A stretch of DNA of 64,000 nt, from the NCBI RefSeq assembly GCF_000739655.1, contig NZ_BATR01000122.1, positions 28,414-92,413 of the forward strand, given 5' to 3'. Source of the DNA: Verrucomicrobium sp. BvORR106. GTDB taxonomy: Bacteria; Verrucomicrobiota; Verrucomicrobiia; Verrucomicrobiales; Verrucomicrobiaceae. Below are positions 33,234 through 41,115 of this stretch, piece after piece. The position numbers and the translations under genes were made by a program. Under the pieces are notes generated by a model. That model searched no databases and was not told the DNA's origin. It was given only the letters and a program-made list of their open reading frames with translations. Numbering within the stretch: the first letter of the stretch is position 1; every line of letters begins with the position of its first letter.

Positions 33234-34271
33234 ATGATCCGCGCCGAAGACTGGAATAAGCTAATCGACACAATCACTCGCAATCTGCCTCTCGTGTGCG
33301 GCGGGGATGCCTTGCCCGCGTGGCGGCATCCTTGGCACATGGTGACCCGCTGGCGCGCAGATGCGGGAGCCTGGGCCGTGCAGATCAATCCGGGGTGCGT
33401 GAATGGGGATGAAGTGGAGATTGATGTGCTTGCCAGACTGGCACCGGCGGAAACGCTTGAGCGCCTGGATAATCCTCCGGAAAGCTCTACGGTTCGCGCG
33501 TATCTCACAGAAGCGCCAGAAGTGCCGCTAGGATCGCTCCGGGGAATTGGGAAGGGCTCTGCTCCTACGGGAGCAATCCAGACGCCCGGAGGCGGCGTCA
33601 CAACCACGCATGAGCCCGTTCCCGCGTTCTTCCTCGCGCTGGGAGTAAAGGAGGCAAAGCCCGTGACGTTCCAAGATCCCAACACCGGCGTAACTTCTAT
33701 TGCCGGGCTCCTTGAGGATAGCGCGGATCTAACCCCGTACCGTCTCCTCCGTGCGTGTGACGTGGTGCTTTACAAGGATCGCTTTGGCACCGCCACAAAC
33801 TGGCAGCAAGGGGCGGGCGTGGACGGGAGTTTCATGCAGTTCGATGTCGGATACTCTATACCGCCGGAAGGGCTCCGCTCGTTTGGTTATGTGAAGCTTG
33901 ATTCCCAGTACACCCCGCCGGTGCCCGTGGACCCGATGACGAAGCTTCTCGGAGGCTTCACAGACTCGACGAATGACTCATTGAAGATTGGCACCGTCTA
34001 TCTCCTTTCCCCTTATGACGCGTCCGTTGACGATCCCGTAGATGACACATGGACTCCATACGTTGAGCACTCGCTCTTCTGGAACCTCATGCACGCCACA
34101 AACCGCCTTGAAACAGTGGCAAACACAAACCTCGTGCTGCCTTTACCTCTCGCGGGCGGCATTGCTCAACCACTGGTGAACAACATTCTCGCCACACTCA
34201 ATGATGAGGCGGACAAGGTGGCGGAGTTTCTCGCAAACCACGAGCTTGCAGGGAGATTTTGGAGCGTATGA
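33234..34271 (+). CDS. Tail tip / baseplate-like protein, 345 aa
   Basis: I chose ATG 33234, since the upstream GTG at 33219 lies inside the terminator stem. The sequence is beta-rich with MTRWRADAGAWAVQINPGCV and SLFWNLMHATNRLETVANTN. It couples by ATGA to the small gene after it. Structural role inferred from location only. Confidence 0.6.
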   Translation: MIRAEDWNKLIDTITRNLPLVCGGDALPAWRHPWHMVTRWRADAGAWAVQINPGCVNGDEVEIDVLARLAPAETLERLDNPPESSTVRAYLTEAPEVPLGSLRGIGKGSAPTGAIQTPGGGVTTTHEPVPAFFLALGVKEAKPVTFQDPNTGVTSIAGLLEDSADLTPYRLLRACDVVLYKDRFGTATNWQQGAGVDGSFMQFDVGYSIPPEGLRSFGYVKLDSQYTPPVPVDPMTKLLGGFTDSTNDSLKIGTVYLLSPYDASVDDPVDDTWTPYVEHSLFWNLMHATNRLETVANTNLVLPLPLAGGIAQPLVNNILATLNDEADKVAEFLANHELAGRFWSV

Positions 34272-34447
34272 GCACAACGAAGCACGGAGCCAACAAGGCG
34301 GCTCGACTGGCAGAGAAGAGGGCGCAAGAGCAAAAGTCGAAGGTGGTGCCGCCACTTGATCCACCTTTTCCATACAAGATGCAGCCTTTTGATCCTGCAT
34401 TCTTCGCCTTCCCAGCCAATCCGGCCAAGCCTACCCCGAAAGGTTGA
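34268..34447 (+). CDS. Small basic/Pro-rich protein, 59 aa
   Basis: ATGA overlap with the preceding stop. N-terminal Lys/Arg/Ala helix (KHGANKAARLAEKRAQEQKS) then a Pro/Phe-rich tail. Unrecognised. Confidence 0.55.
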   Translation: MSTTKHGANKAARLAEKRAQEQKSKVVPPLDPPFPYKMQPFDPAFFAFPANPAKPTPKG

Positions 34448-34467
34448 CGTGACTCCATGGGGGAGTC
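34444..34467 (+). promoter_or_regulatory. TTGAC-hairpin-ATG element (fibre gene)
   Basis: TTGAC (34444-34448), then GACTCC-ATGGG-GGAGTC ending directly before the ATG at 34468. Confidence 0.6.
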
Positions 34468-36897
34468 ATGGAAGCAAGCCCCCTCTACGCCGATCTCACC
34501 CGCCGCATTCTCTCTAGCGATCTGTCTGGAAGCTCGGCGTTTTCGTTTCCCTCCTTGGTGCAGGGCGATACGCTCACCATTGGGCTACGCTTCGCGCAGA
34601 ATGTGGGAGGATCCCCGATTGAGGTGAGCCGCAATGTGCAAAGCCTCCGCGCTGTCATTGGCAAATTGGACGCACGTCCGGAGAGGGGAAGCTTCCAGCT
34701 CACCATTGGCCCGGATGCCGCAAGCCCGGCCAATACCACGGCAACTTTGCAGCACAACGAGACCGCGAAAGCCGTGCAGGACGCAATCAATGCGTTGCCT
34801 GATATTGTGGCAGAGTACGGCAGCGCGACCGTGACCACGCACGCCGGAAGTTGGATCGTGAAGTTTGGCGCTGGCACGGTGGAGGTGGAGATTGCAGCCA
34901 CGGCGAACGATCTCTTTCCTATTTCTTTCTGCCGTGTTCGCGCCTATGCCAATCATGATGCAGAGTGGTTGCATGAAGTGCGCCTGATTCAAGCGCCGGT
35001 TGCGCTTACGGACACGAGCGAGCGCATTGTTCCTCCACCGCCGAAAATCACCCGCTTGCAGGCTGGCGGGTTCAATGGGACAAGCGCATGGAACGAAGTA
35101 CAAAAGCTTTTCGTGCCTCCCCAGTTCGTGGGGACGTTCCAGATCCGGCGCGGCTACGCAAAGAGCACTCTTCTTTCCCTGGCCGATGGCCCGGAAGAAA
35201 CTGCCGAGGCTATCAAAGCGCTTGCTGACGAAGATGGCGAGTTTCTGGTGACGAATCCCACAAACTACGCGATGCACATTGAGTTCAAGGGCTCAATGGC
35301 GGCGACGGAGCAAGACTTGCTCACCGTAGAGGTCTATGACGCTCCGGAGGGGGATCTCACGTTTAGCCTACCCTTGGACTCCTGGGAACTAGCTACCGTT
35401 CTTCGCGCGTCCAAAGATGGGGAGGTGAAGCTACCGTTTGAGATCTCCGCAGAGCTGGCGGATGAGGCTGACGCCGACACCTTCCGCCCGGTTAAGCTGT
35501 ATCGCGGCGAGGTCAAGATTAAGCGTGAGCTGGGGTTTGATGAAATCGCCGTTGCGAAACACGTGGATTGGCTCCGAGGGCCGAAGCGACGCGACTACAT
35601 TCCGTTTTCACTCTCGCAGGTTATCACGGGAACTCAGCATCATTCCTCAGCTCTGGGGGATGGGGTGGCCACGAGCTTCACAGTTGAGCACGGGCTCGAA
35701 ACGGAATCGCTGCACGTGACCTTGCGCGAGAATAGCTCGAACCTGCCCGCTTTGGTTCATGGCACCGACTACACTTGGACCCCCAACGATGCGGATTCCT
35801 TGACCGTGACGATGCTCACGGGCAACCCCCGCGCAAGCGGGTCCGTGGCGTGCCTCATTTCGTCCGCAGGGCCGAAGAGCGCCTTTCAGGACCACGGGCA
35901 CACCATTCCGCAAGTGTACCTACTTCGCCAAGAGTTGGACGCTCTGGGCTCTCGTATTGAGGTGCTTGAGGATCTCATCCCCTCCGGAGCGGCGGAAGTG
36001 ACTAACAAGGAGCAAGAGGGTGTGATTGCGGAGTGGCCCCTTCCTCCCATCTTTGAAGTGTTCCCTTCACGCACCGCCATTAAGGGCGCAAGTCTCGCAA
36101 CGGTTGACCTGCCCCTCAGCCTCCGCCCTGGCGGACTGTATCCCGCAATCCATGACGCCACCGTTGAAAACGTTTCTTCCTTGCCCTCCACATTCCCTGT
36201 GCCCTCCGCCACCTACAAGGGCAAGGTTTACACGAACAACACTGGCGCGAATGTGCTTGCTCCTGGTGGAATGGGCACGCGTTCGATGAACGTGAAGCCG
36301 GGCGAGTTCGTTGGGTGCGATGGGCGCGCGTGGTATCGCGTGGCGAAGTACGCGCCAACCTCTCAAACCACATTCTACCCGACCGCATTCGAGCGTGAGC
36401 TATTCATGTTCCACGTGGACGGCGAGCAACTTCGGCTCAAGAAGACCTTCAAGCTTTCATTCGGAATGGAGCTGGCCGTGCTCAACGCCAACACCCGCGC
36501 TCAATGGAGCGTGATTGTGCAGGTGGGCACCGCTACTCAGGAAACCACCCCAGCAACCACGGGCGCAAACCTGAAGGATGTTGAGTGGGTTTCGACCCCC
36601 TTGCTTGAGCACCGCATGATTTTGACGCGCGTCCCCTCAACCCACAAGTTCGGGGTGAACATCAAACGCGCCCTTGTGGGTGTGGTGGACACTCTCACGG
36701 CGGAGAAGGTGCTCTATGGAAACGCGAAGATGGCCACGCCCCCGGCTTTACCTACGTTTGCAATCCGCGCTCTTCTGGCACGCTTTGACACCGAAGACAG
36801 TGAAGAGAACGCACGCGGCTTTGTGGCAGTTCGTGGGCTCGCCCTTTCCACCGGCGGCGCTACGGATTCCGAAGACGGCAAAGCGGTAATCAAATAG
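34468..36897 (+). CDS. Large tail fibre / tip protein, 809 aa
   Basis: Repeated beta-rich domains: residues ~30-130 and ~200-300 share the layout 'GSFQLTIG...A..VQDAINAL' / 'GTFQIRRG...A.AIKALADEDGEF', so an internal domain duplication is likely. A helical segment (QVYLLRQELDALGSRIEVLE, about 485-505) could trimerise. The C-terminal ~300 residues look like a carbohydrate-binding or lectin-type fold by layout. Probable receptor-binding or central fibre protein. Confidence 0.65.
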   Translation: MEASPLYADLTRRILSSDLSGSSAFSFPSLVQGDTLTIGLRFAQNVGGSPIEVSRNVQSLRAVIGKLDARPERGSFQLTIGPDAASPANTTATLQHNETAKAVQDAINALPDIVAEYGSATVTTHAGSWIVKFGAGTVEVEIAATANDLFPISFCRVRAYANHDAEWLHEVRLIQAPVALTDTSERIVPPPPKITRLQAGGFNGTSAWNEVQKLFVPPQFVGTFQIRRGYAKSTLLSLADGPEETAEAIKALADEDGEFLVTNPTNYAMHIEFKGSMAATEQDLLTVEVYDAPEGDLTFSLPLDSWELATVLRASKDGEVKLPFEISAELADEADADTFRPVKLYRGEVKIKRELGFDEIAVAKHVDWLRGPKRRDYIPFSLSQVITGTQHHSSALGDGVATSFTVEHGLETESLHVTLRENSSNLPALVHGTDYTWTPNDADSLTVTMLTGNPRASGSVACLISSAGPKSAFQDHGHTIPQVYLLRQELDALGSRIEVLEDLIPSGAAEVTNKEQEGVIAEWPLPPIFEVFPSRTAIKGASLATVDLPLSLRPGGLYPAIHDATVENVSSLPSTFPVPSATYKGKVYTNNTGANVLAPGGMGTRSMNVKPGEFVGCDGRAWYRVAKYAPTSQTTFYPTAFERELFMFHVDGEQLRLKKTFKLSFGMELAVLNANTRAQWSVIVQVGTATQETTPATTGANLKDVEWVSTPLLEHRMILTRVPSTHKFGVNIKRALVGVVDTLTAEKVLYGNAKMATPPALPTFAIRALLARFDTEDSEENARGFVAVRGLALSTGGATDSEDGKAVIK

Positions 36898-36900
36898 ACT

Positions 36901-37638
36901 ATGGCAGCTCCCGTCATTGACCCAACAACGAGCATCCTCGCTTACAGGCGAGGGGAGTCGTTCGTGTATCAGCCCGCCGCATCAAACTCGCCGACATCCT
37001 GGGCGGCGCTTGGGCTCCCGGCTGGCGTCACGATCAATACGAGCACGGGAAGGATTTCGGGAGCTGCCACAGAGGCGGGCGTTTACAACGTCAACCTCAC
37101 CGCGATCAATGGCGACGGGACGAGCGCGCCCTTGTTCGTGGCTATGGGCATTGAGTCCAGTATTTATGAGCCTGACGGTTCCGTTGAAATCAACGTGGAT
37201 TGGCTTACCGGCAAGGTGACGAACCCCGCGACAAAAGACGGGGAGCCGGTGGCATTCCTTGCGCGCGGTGACACGTTGATTGCCGCCGTGGGCATCATGA
37301 AGAACGCGCAGCTCCAAGACTTGCCTGTTACCCTCGTGCAACTCGCCATCAAGGAATATGAAGGCGAGGCGGTGCTTAGCCTGGGTGACGGGCTATTCCG
37401 CAAGTCGGGCTCTTTCGATCAGACTCGCTACAAGACCGCTATCAAGTTCGAGCCTGACGCCTTGACGCCTATCCTGGCGAGCTATGAGGGCGACAGGGCC
37501 ACCTATTTCGATGCCACCGCAGAGCTTCGCATCATGTGGAGCCACCAGCTTCTTGACGGCGGTGAAGTTGTAGAGCTGGAGCGCACTTCCCAAAACTTCA
37601 CCATCCGCCTTTCCCGCGATTTCATCGTTGCACCATGA
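36901..37638 (+). CDS. Ig-like domain virion protein, 245 aa
   Basis: The first ~90 residues match a putative Ig (He_PIG-type) domain: PTSWAALGLPAGVTINTSTG, RISGAATEAGVYNVNLTAIN. The rest is beta-rich. Ig-like domains decorate virions and bind surface sugars. Starts 3 nt after the fibre gene stop and overlaps the next start. Confidence 0.7.
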   Translation: MAAPVIDPTTSILAYRRGESFVYQPAASNSPTSWAALGLPAGVTINTSTGRISGAATEAGVYNVNLTAINGDGTSAPLFVAMGIESSIYEPDGSVEINVDWLTGKVTNPATKDGEPVAFLARGDTLIAAVGIMKNAQLQDLPVTLVQLAIKEYEGEAVLSLGDGLFRKSGSFDQTRYKTAIKFEPDALTPILASYEGDRATYFDATAELRIMWSHQLLDGGEVVELERTSQNFTIRLSRDFIVAP

Positions 37639-38837
37639 CCGCAGACATGACGTTTCCCAAAGCCCGCCAGCTTGCATTGCGTGGGTACTTCATTAGGCGT
37701 CGTTCTTGGGACGGCTCAGAGGGTGGGCACGCGCTGGCCTGGGTGAGCTACAATTATGGGCTCTACTTCTATCACCTCGCGTCAGGTGTGCGCGTCGTTG
37801 ATGGGCCGGATGTGACAGCCGCAGACTTGCGCGCGACGGATTGGACCCTTGATCCGGTGGAGGTTGAGGATGGGACAGTTGATCCTGGAACCGGTGTTGA
37901 ACCGGGAGATCCGGTGTATCCACCAACGTACGAACCGCCAACGGGCAACTTCTCAAACCCCAACGGGGGCAAGGGCGGCTCTGGCGGCGGCTCTGGTGGT
38001 GGTTCGGGGAATGGAGGTGGGGAAGGTCCGCAGTCTCCTGGTGGTGGTGGTGGCGGTTCTGGCAGTGAAGGCGGCGGCGGAGACGAGCCAAACCGCCCGC
38101 CGAAGCAGAAGCGTTCCGCTCCCTCCATGACGCTTACCGTGAATCGGTTGAGCGGTGAGGATTGCGTTACCACGGATGAAACAACGGACAGCTTTAGTGC
38201 AAGCGCGTCGCTTGGGAATGACCCGGACGGGCTCCCTGGTGAACTCTGGTTCTTATCCATCAAACACGGCTCTCCCGATGGGACGAAGACAGCGTTTCAT
38301 GGAACCATTGCGCCGGGCGACACGCACGATGCAAGCTTTTCGGTTTCAGCAGAAGTGGGGCGGACGTTCTCTGTTACGGCGCGCGCGTATCTTTCCAAGG
38401 TCAGCTTGGAGGCATCCGATAGCAAGAGCGCGCCATTGCGCGGCAAGTGTCCGGAATGTTCAGAGGGACAGTATTTCTCGCACAATGATCAGATTTGCAA
38501 ACCTATCCCGACGTGTGAGCCGGATTACTGGTTCAACTTCACAACGGAAAATTGCGAGTACCATCCTCCCACGGTGCTAGGTTGCACGGACTGGACTGCA
38601 ATTAACTATAACCCTTTGGCCACTCTTGATGATGGCAGTTGCATATACTCCTGCCCAGAAGGCCAGCATTGGGAAACGGAGACGCATCAATGCGTTCCAA
38701 ACACGGTTTTTGGTTGCATGGACCCAGCCGCCAGTAACTACAACCCCTCCGCCACGGAGAGCGATGGCTCTTGCACCTATACTTGCCCCGAAGGGCAGTA
38801 TTGGAACGGAAGCGAATGCGTATCGAGTGAAGTCTAA
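37635..38837 (+). CDS. Virion-associated protein: DUF2829/Tad2-like N-domain, Gly-rich linker, Cys-repeat C-terminus (400 aa)
   Basis: Residues ~5-75 (MTFPKARQLALRGYFIRRRS, then VTAADLRATDWTL) follow the DUF2829 pattern, the family of anti-Thoeris protein Tad2. Residues ~100-155 are a Gly/Ser linker. A beta-sandwich-like domain follows (MTLTVNRLSGEDC). The C-terminal ~120 residues are Cys-rich with two copies of GC-D..A-NYNP.AT..DGSC (about 316 and 360) separated by CPEGQ-W units, a repeat common in secreted Bacteroidetes proteins. The fusion is unusual. It could be an adhesin, with the Tad2-like fold used structurally. Confidence 0.65.
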   Translation: MTADMTFPKARQLALRGYFIRRRSWDGSEGGHALAWVSYNYGLYFYHLASGVRVVDGPDVTAADLRATDWTLDPVEVEDGTVDPGTGVEPGDPVYPPTYEPPTGNFSNPNGGKGGSGGGSGGGSGNGGGEGPQSPGGGGGGSGSEGGGGDEPNRPPKQKRSAPSMTLTVNRLSGEDCVTTDETTDSFSASASLGNDPDGLPGELWFLSIKHGSPDGTKTAFHGTIAPGDTHDASFSVSAEVGRTFSVTARAYLSKVSLEASDSKSAPLRGKCPECSEGQYFSHNDQICKPIPTCEPDYWFNFTTENCEYHPPTVLGCTDWTAINYNPLATLDDGSCIYSCPEGQHWETETHQCVPNTVFGCMDPAASNYNPSATESDGSCTYTCPEGQYWNGSECVSSEV

Positions 38838-38840
38838 TTT

Positions 38841-39044
38841 ATGAAGCCCGGAATTTGGTTCGACTCAAACGAGAAGAGGGGCAGACGCTCCGCCGGTCTC
38901 TCCGTGGAGATGACCACCACGGAAGCGAAGGGGCTCCTGGCTGGATTGGGCCGGGCGCTCCGGAGACTGTGGCGGAAGGTTGACAGGGGAGACAGTGACA
39001 AATGCTTGTCTCCCTCGAAACAACCACCGGGACAGTCCTCCTGA
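38841..39044 (+). CDS. Small basic protein, 67 aa
   Basis: Starts 3 nt after the previous stop and overlaps the next gene by 43 nt in another frame. Basic helix (LLAGLGRALRRLWRKVDRGD). Could be a real small protein or leader; unrecognised. Confidence 0.4.
   Translation: MKPGIWFDSNEKRGRRSAGLSVEMTTTEAKGLLAGLGRALRRLWRKVDRGDSDKCLSPSKQPPGQSS
38980..39015 (+). promoter_or_regulatory. TTGACA-hairpin-ATG element
   Basis: TTGACA (38980-38985), then AGGGGAGACA pairing with TGTCTCCCT; ATG 39002 lies in the loop. Confidence 0.6.
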
Positions 39045-39409
39045 ATGAGGCACCGGCGGACTCTCTTAGCTTCCGAAAGGGAAACGTCGTTCCTTTCCGC
39101 GTTCGCTTTCTCAAGGACGGCGCGCCCTTTGAGCCCCCGACTTCCGCCACGGTTAGTGTAAGGCTCAATGCGGCGGACACCTATGGTGGAACCGGATACG
39201 CTAGCGGCTCCTTTGAAGGAGTGGAAGGCACAGGAGAGGAAGCGGTTTGCTTGGTGAAGCTTGCCCTCACGGACACCAGCTTGCTGAATGCTTTCAGCGA
39301 TGGAGCGGCAACGGTTTCGGCGCTTCTGGAAATTCGCTGGATCATGGGCGGCTACACTCTCACTTCCCAGCTCGTAGCAGCTACCATTGACAACACCCTG
39401 CACGCGTAA
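39002..39409 (+). CDS. Beta-rich virion protein, 135 aa
   Basis: ADSLSFRKGNVVPFRVRFLK and SATVSVRLNAADTY suggest a beta-sandwich of the kind placed near fibre and baseplate genes. No family recognised. Its start lies in a hairpin loop. Confidence 0.55.
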   Translation: MLVSLETTTGTVLLNEAPADSLSFRKGNVVPFRVRFLKDGAPFEPPTSATVSVRLNAADTYGGTGYASGSFEGVEGTGEEAVCLVKLALTDTSLLNAFSDGAATVSALLEIRWIMGGYTLTSQLVAATIDNTLHA

Positions 39410-39411
39410 CC

Positions 39412-39696
39412 ATGGCCACCCCTCGTTTTGACCCAAAGATTTCACTGGGGCACATTCTGACGGCTCTTAGTATGATGGGAGCCGTATTCATCGCCTGGGG
39501 CGTGATGACGGAAAAGCTGGCGCACGTCAAAGAGGCGCAATCCGCACAGCAGGCGCGCACTGAAAAAGTTGAGGATCGAACCGGCAAGCTGGAGGCTGAC
39601 AGCGCCACGCTTAAGGCGAATATCTCCGCCATCAATGACGGTATCCAAGACCTCCGCCAAGACTTGCGCCTTTCCCGTGGCACCGCAGCCCGTTGA
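39412..39696 (+). CDS. Membrane-anchored coiled-coil protein, 94 aa
   Basis: One hydrophobic span at residues ~12-32 (ILTALSMMGAVFIAWGVMTE) followed by a coiled coil to the end. This layout is common in phage lysis cassettes (pinholin-like or spanin-associated). The stop TGA lies within the TTGACA of the next element. Confidence 0.6.
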   Translation: MATPRFDPKISLGHILTALSMMGAVFIAWGVMTEKLAHVKEAQSAQQARTEKVEDRTGKLEADSATLKANISAINDGIQDLRQDLRLSRGTAAR

Positions 39697-39717
39697 CACC
39701 GGCCCTAGGGCATGCCC
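39693..39717 (+). promoter_or_regulatory. TTGACA-palindrome-ATG element
   Basis: TTGACA (39693-39698), then GCCCTAGGGC and overlapping GGGCATGCCC; the ATG at 39712 is at the centre of the second palindrome. Confidence 0.55.
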
Positions 39718-40068
39718 GCAAACCTGACTCTCCCACGCAGATCAAACCGCCCGGAGCTTTCCGCTTGGGTGCTGGATAAGGCCCTAGGCTGGGCCTTTCG
39801 CAAGTACGCAAAAGGCGCGCTTTCCAACCACAAGACCACGCTTGCTGGCGTGGGCTCCATCCTGGCCGGGCTTGGCTCGCTTGTTCAGCTTATCATTGCC
39901 TGGACCGATGGCGGGGAGATCCGCTTCATGGATCTGGCGGACGTGATTGGATTCATTTCCCTGGGCTTCGCGGGCATCTTCGCCCGTGACTACGACAGGA
40001 CCAGCAAGGGAGAGCTTGCCGTTATTGACGGCCACGTGATCCCGAAGGCTCTCCCGGTGGAAGAGTAA
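39712..40068 (+). CDS. Holin candidate, 118 aa
   Basis: Two hydrophobic helices (about 45-65 and 77-93: GVGSILAGLGSLVQLIIAWT and LADVIGFISLGFAGIFA) with a basic N-terminus, next to the endolysin. This fits a class II holin, though not a named family. Confidence 0.6.
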   Translation: MPANLTLPRRSNRPELSAWVLDKALGWAFRKYAKGALSNHKTTLAGVGSILAGLGSLVQLIIAWTDGGEIRFMDLADVIGFISLGFAGIFARDYDRTSKGELAVIDGHVIPKALPVEE

Positions 40069-40105
40069 CACTTTCAAACCCCCCAAACAAAACAACCCTC
40101 GAAAC

Positions 40106-40390
40106 GTGAAAGAAAAAATCCTCTCCCTCTTCTCCAAGGAAACCCTGATTCAGGTTCTCGCCTTCTTCTTCTACGCCATCACCCCTGGCGCGTGGACCAA
40201 GGCAAAAGAAGCCGTGACCGAAGCGGAAGACCTTTTCAGTGAGCCAGGCACCGGCGCGGCTAAGTTCGCCCACGCGAAGCGTGTGATTGCGGACGCTTAC
40301 AAAGAGCTGGCCCCGCGCGCCCTCAACTGGCTCATTGAAACCGCGCTGGCGTTCCTGGGAGCCAAGCTCCTCAAGCAAATCAAGGTGTAG
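40106..40390 (+). CDS. Second small membrane/amphipathic lysis protein candidate, 94 aa
   Basis: GTG start. A hydrophobic N-terminal segment (LIQVLAFFFYAITPGAW) and a second weaker one (LNWLIETALAFLGAKLL). Located between the holin candidate and the endolysin; could be a holin partner. Confidence 0.55.
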   Translation: MKEKILSLFSKETLIQVLAFFFYAITPGAWTKAKEAVTEAEDLFSEPGTGAAKFAHAKRVIADAYKELAPRALNWLIETALAFLGAKLLKQIKV

Positions 40391-40417
40391 CCATTCAAGA
40401 CAACACCTGACCGGCGC

Positions 40418-40454
40418 GAGCCTCTCCCGATTGGCTGGGAGAGGCTCTTTTTTT
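40418..40454 (+). terminator. Terminator before the endolysin gene
   Basis: GAGCCTCTCCC pairs with GGGAGAGGCTC, then eight T that run into TTGACA (40454-40459); endolysin ATG at 40473. Confidence 0.8.
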
Positions 40455-40472
40455 TGACAGCGGGGAAGGGGC

Positions 40473-41093
40473 ATGTTTGCCAAACTCCTCGCCCTATTTG
40501 CAACCAGTGCGGCCAGCAAAGCCGCGCTCACCAAACGCACAGAAACCGCCGCAGAGAAGCCGGACGCCACACCCGCAGTCTCTACACTGCGCAAGCCCTC
40601 TTCGATTGCGGAAGCCATCGCAGAAGCCGCAGAATCCCAGATCGGCATTCGCGAGAGCGAAGGTCAGAACCGGGGGCCGGGAATCGAAAAGTTTTGGACT
40701 GCCACCAGCTACAAGACTGGCTATCAGAACCGGGAGCCCTGGTGTGCCGCCTTCGTGTGTTGGTGCATCCTTGAGGCTCTGCTTCGCCTCAGCATCAAGC
40801 CACCCTTCAAGCGCCCCACCACCGCGCAGGCGTTTGGCTTTGAGCCTTGGGCAACCTACAGCGACACGGACAACGTGAAGCTCGTGCCCACTACGGGCGA
40901 CATCCGACGCGGGGACATCATTGTTTACTCGTTCTCGCACGTGGAGATTGCGACCAAGGACACACCAAAGAGTGTGAATCTTGTGGAGTGCGTGGGCGGC
41001 AACACCAATGACGCCGGGAGCCGGGAGGGGGATGGCGTTTATAGGAAACAACGTCGCCGCAAGTCCTTCCGCGCCGTTGTGCGCATTGAGTAG
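40473..41093 (+). CDS. CHAP/NlpC-type endolysin, 206 aa
   Basis: Peptidoglycan amidase or endopeptidase for host lysis. PWCAAFVCWCILEA carries the nucleophilic Cys91, FSHVEIA the His156, and NLVECVGGNTND the usual following motif of CHAP domains. GIRESEGQNRGPGIEKFW is the conserved lead-in. The first 45 residues are a low-complexity, possibly membrane-interacting leader rather than a clear signal peptide. It lies in the lysis cassette after two membrane proteins. Confidence 0.85.
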   Translation: MFAKLLALFATSAASKAALTKRTETAAEKPDATPAVSTLRKPSSIAEAIAEAAESQIGIRESEGQNRGPGIEKFWTATSYKTGYQNREPWCAAFVCWCILEALLRLSIKPPFKRPTTAQAFGFEPWATYSDTDNVKLVPTTGDIRRGDIIVYSFSHVEIATKDTPKSVNLVECVGGNTNDAGSREGDGVYRKQRRRKSFRAVVRIE

Positions 41094-41094
41094 T

Positions 41095-41115
41095 TTGACA
41101 GCCTCGCAGAGAGGC
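41095..41115 (+). promoter_or_regulatory. TTGACA-hairpin-ATG element (Gly-rich fibre gene)
   Basis: TTGACA (41095-41100), then GCCTC-GCAGA-GAGGC ending at the ATG (41116). Confidence 0.6.

Noticed and set aside
37772..38263. Reverse Pro/Ser-rich ORF
   Set aside because: Complement of the Gly-linker in the Tad2-like fusion.
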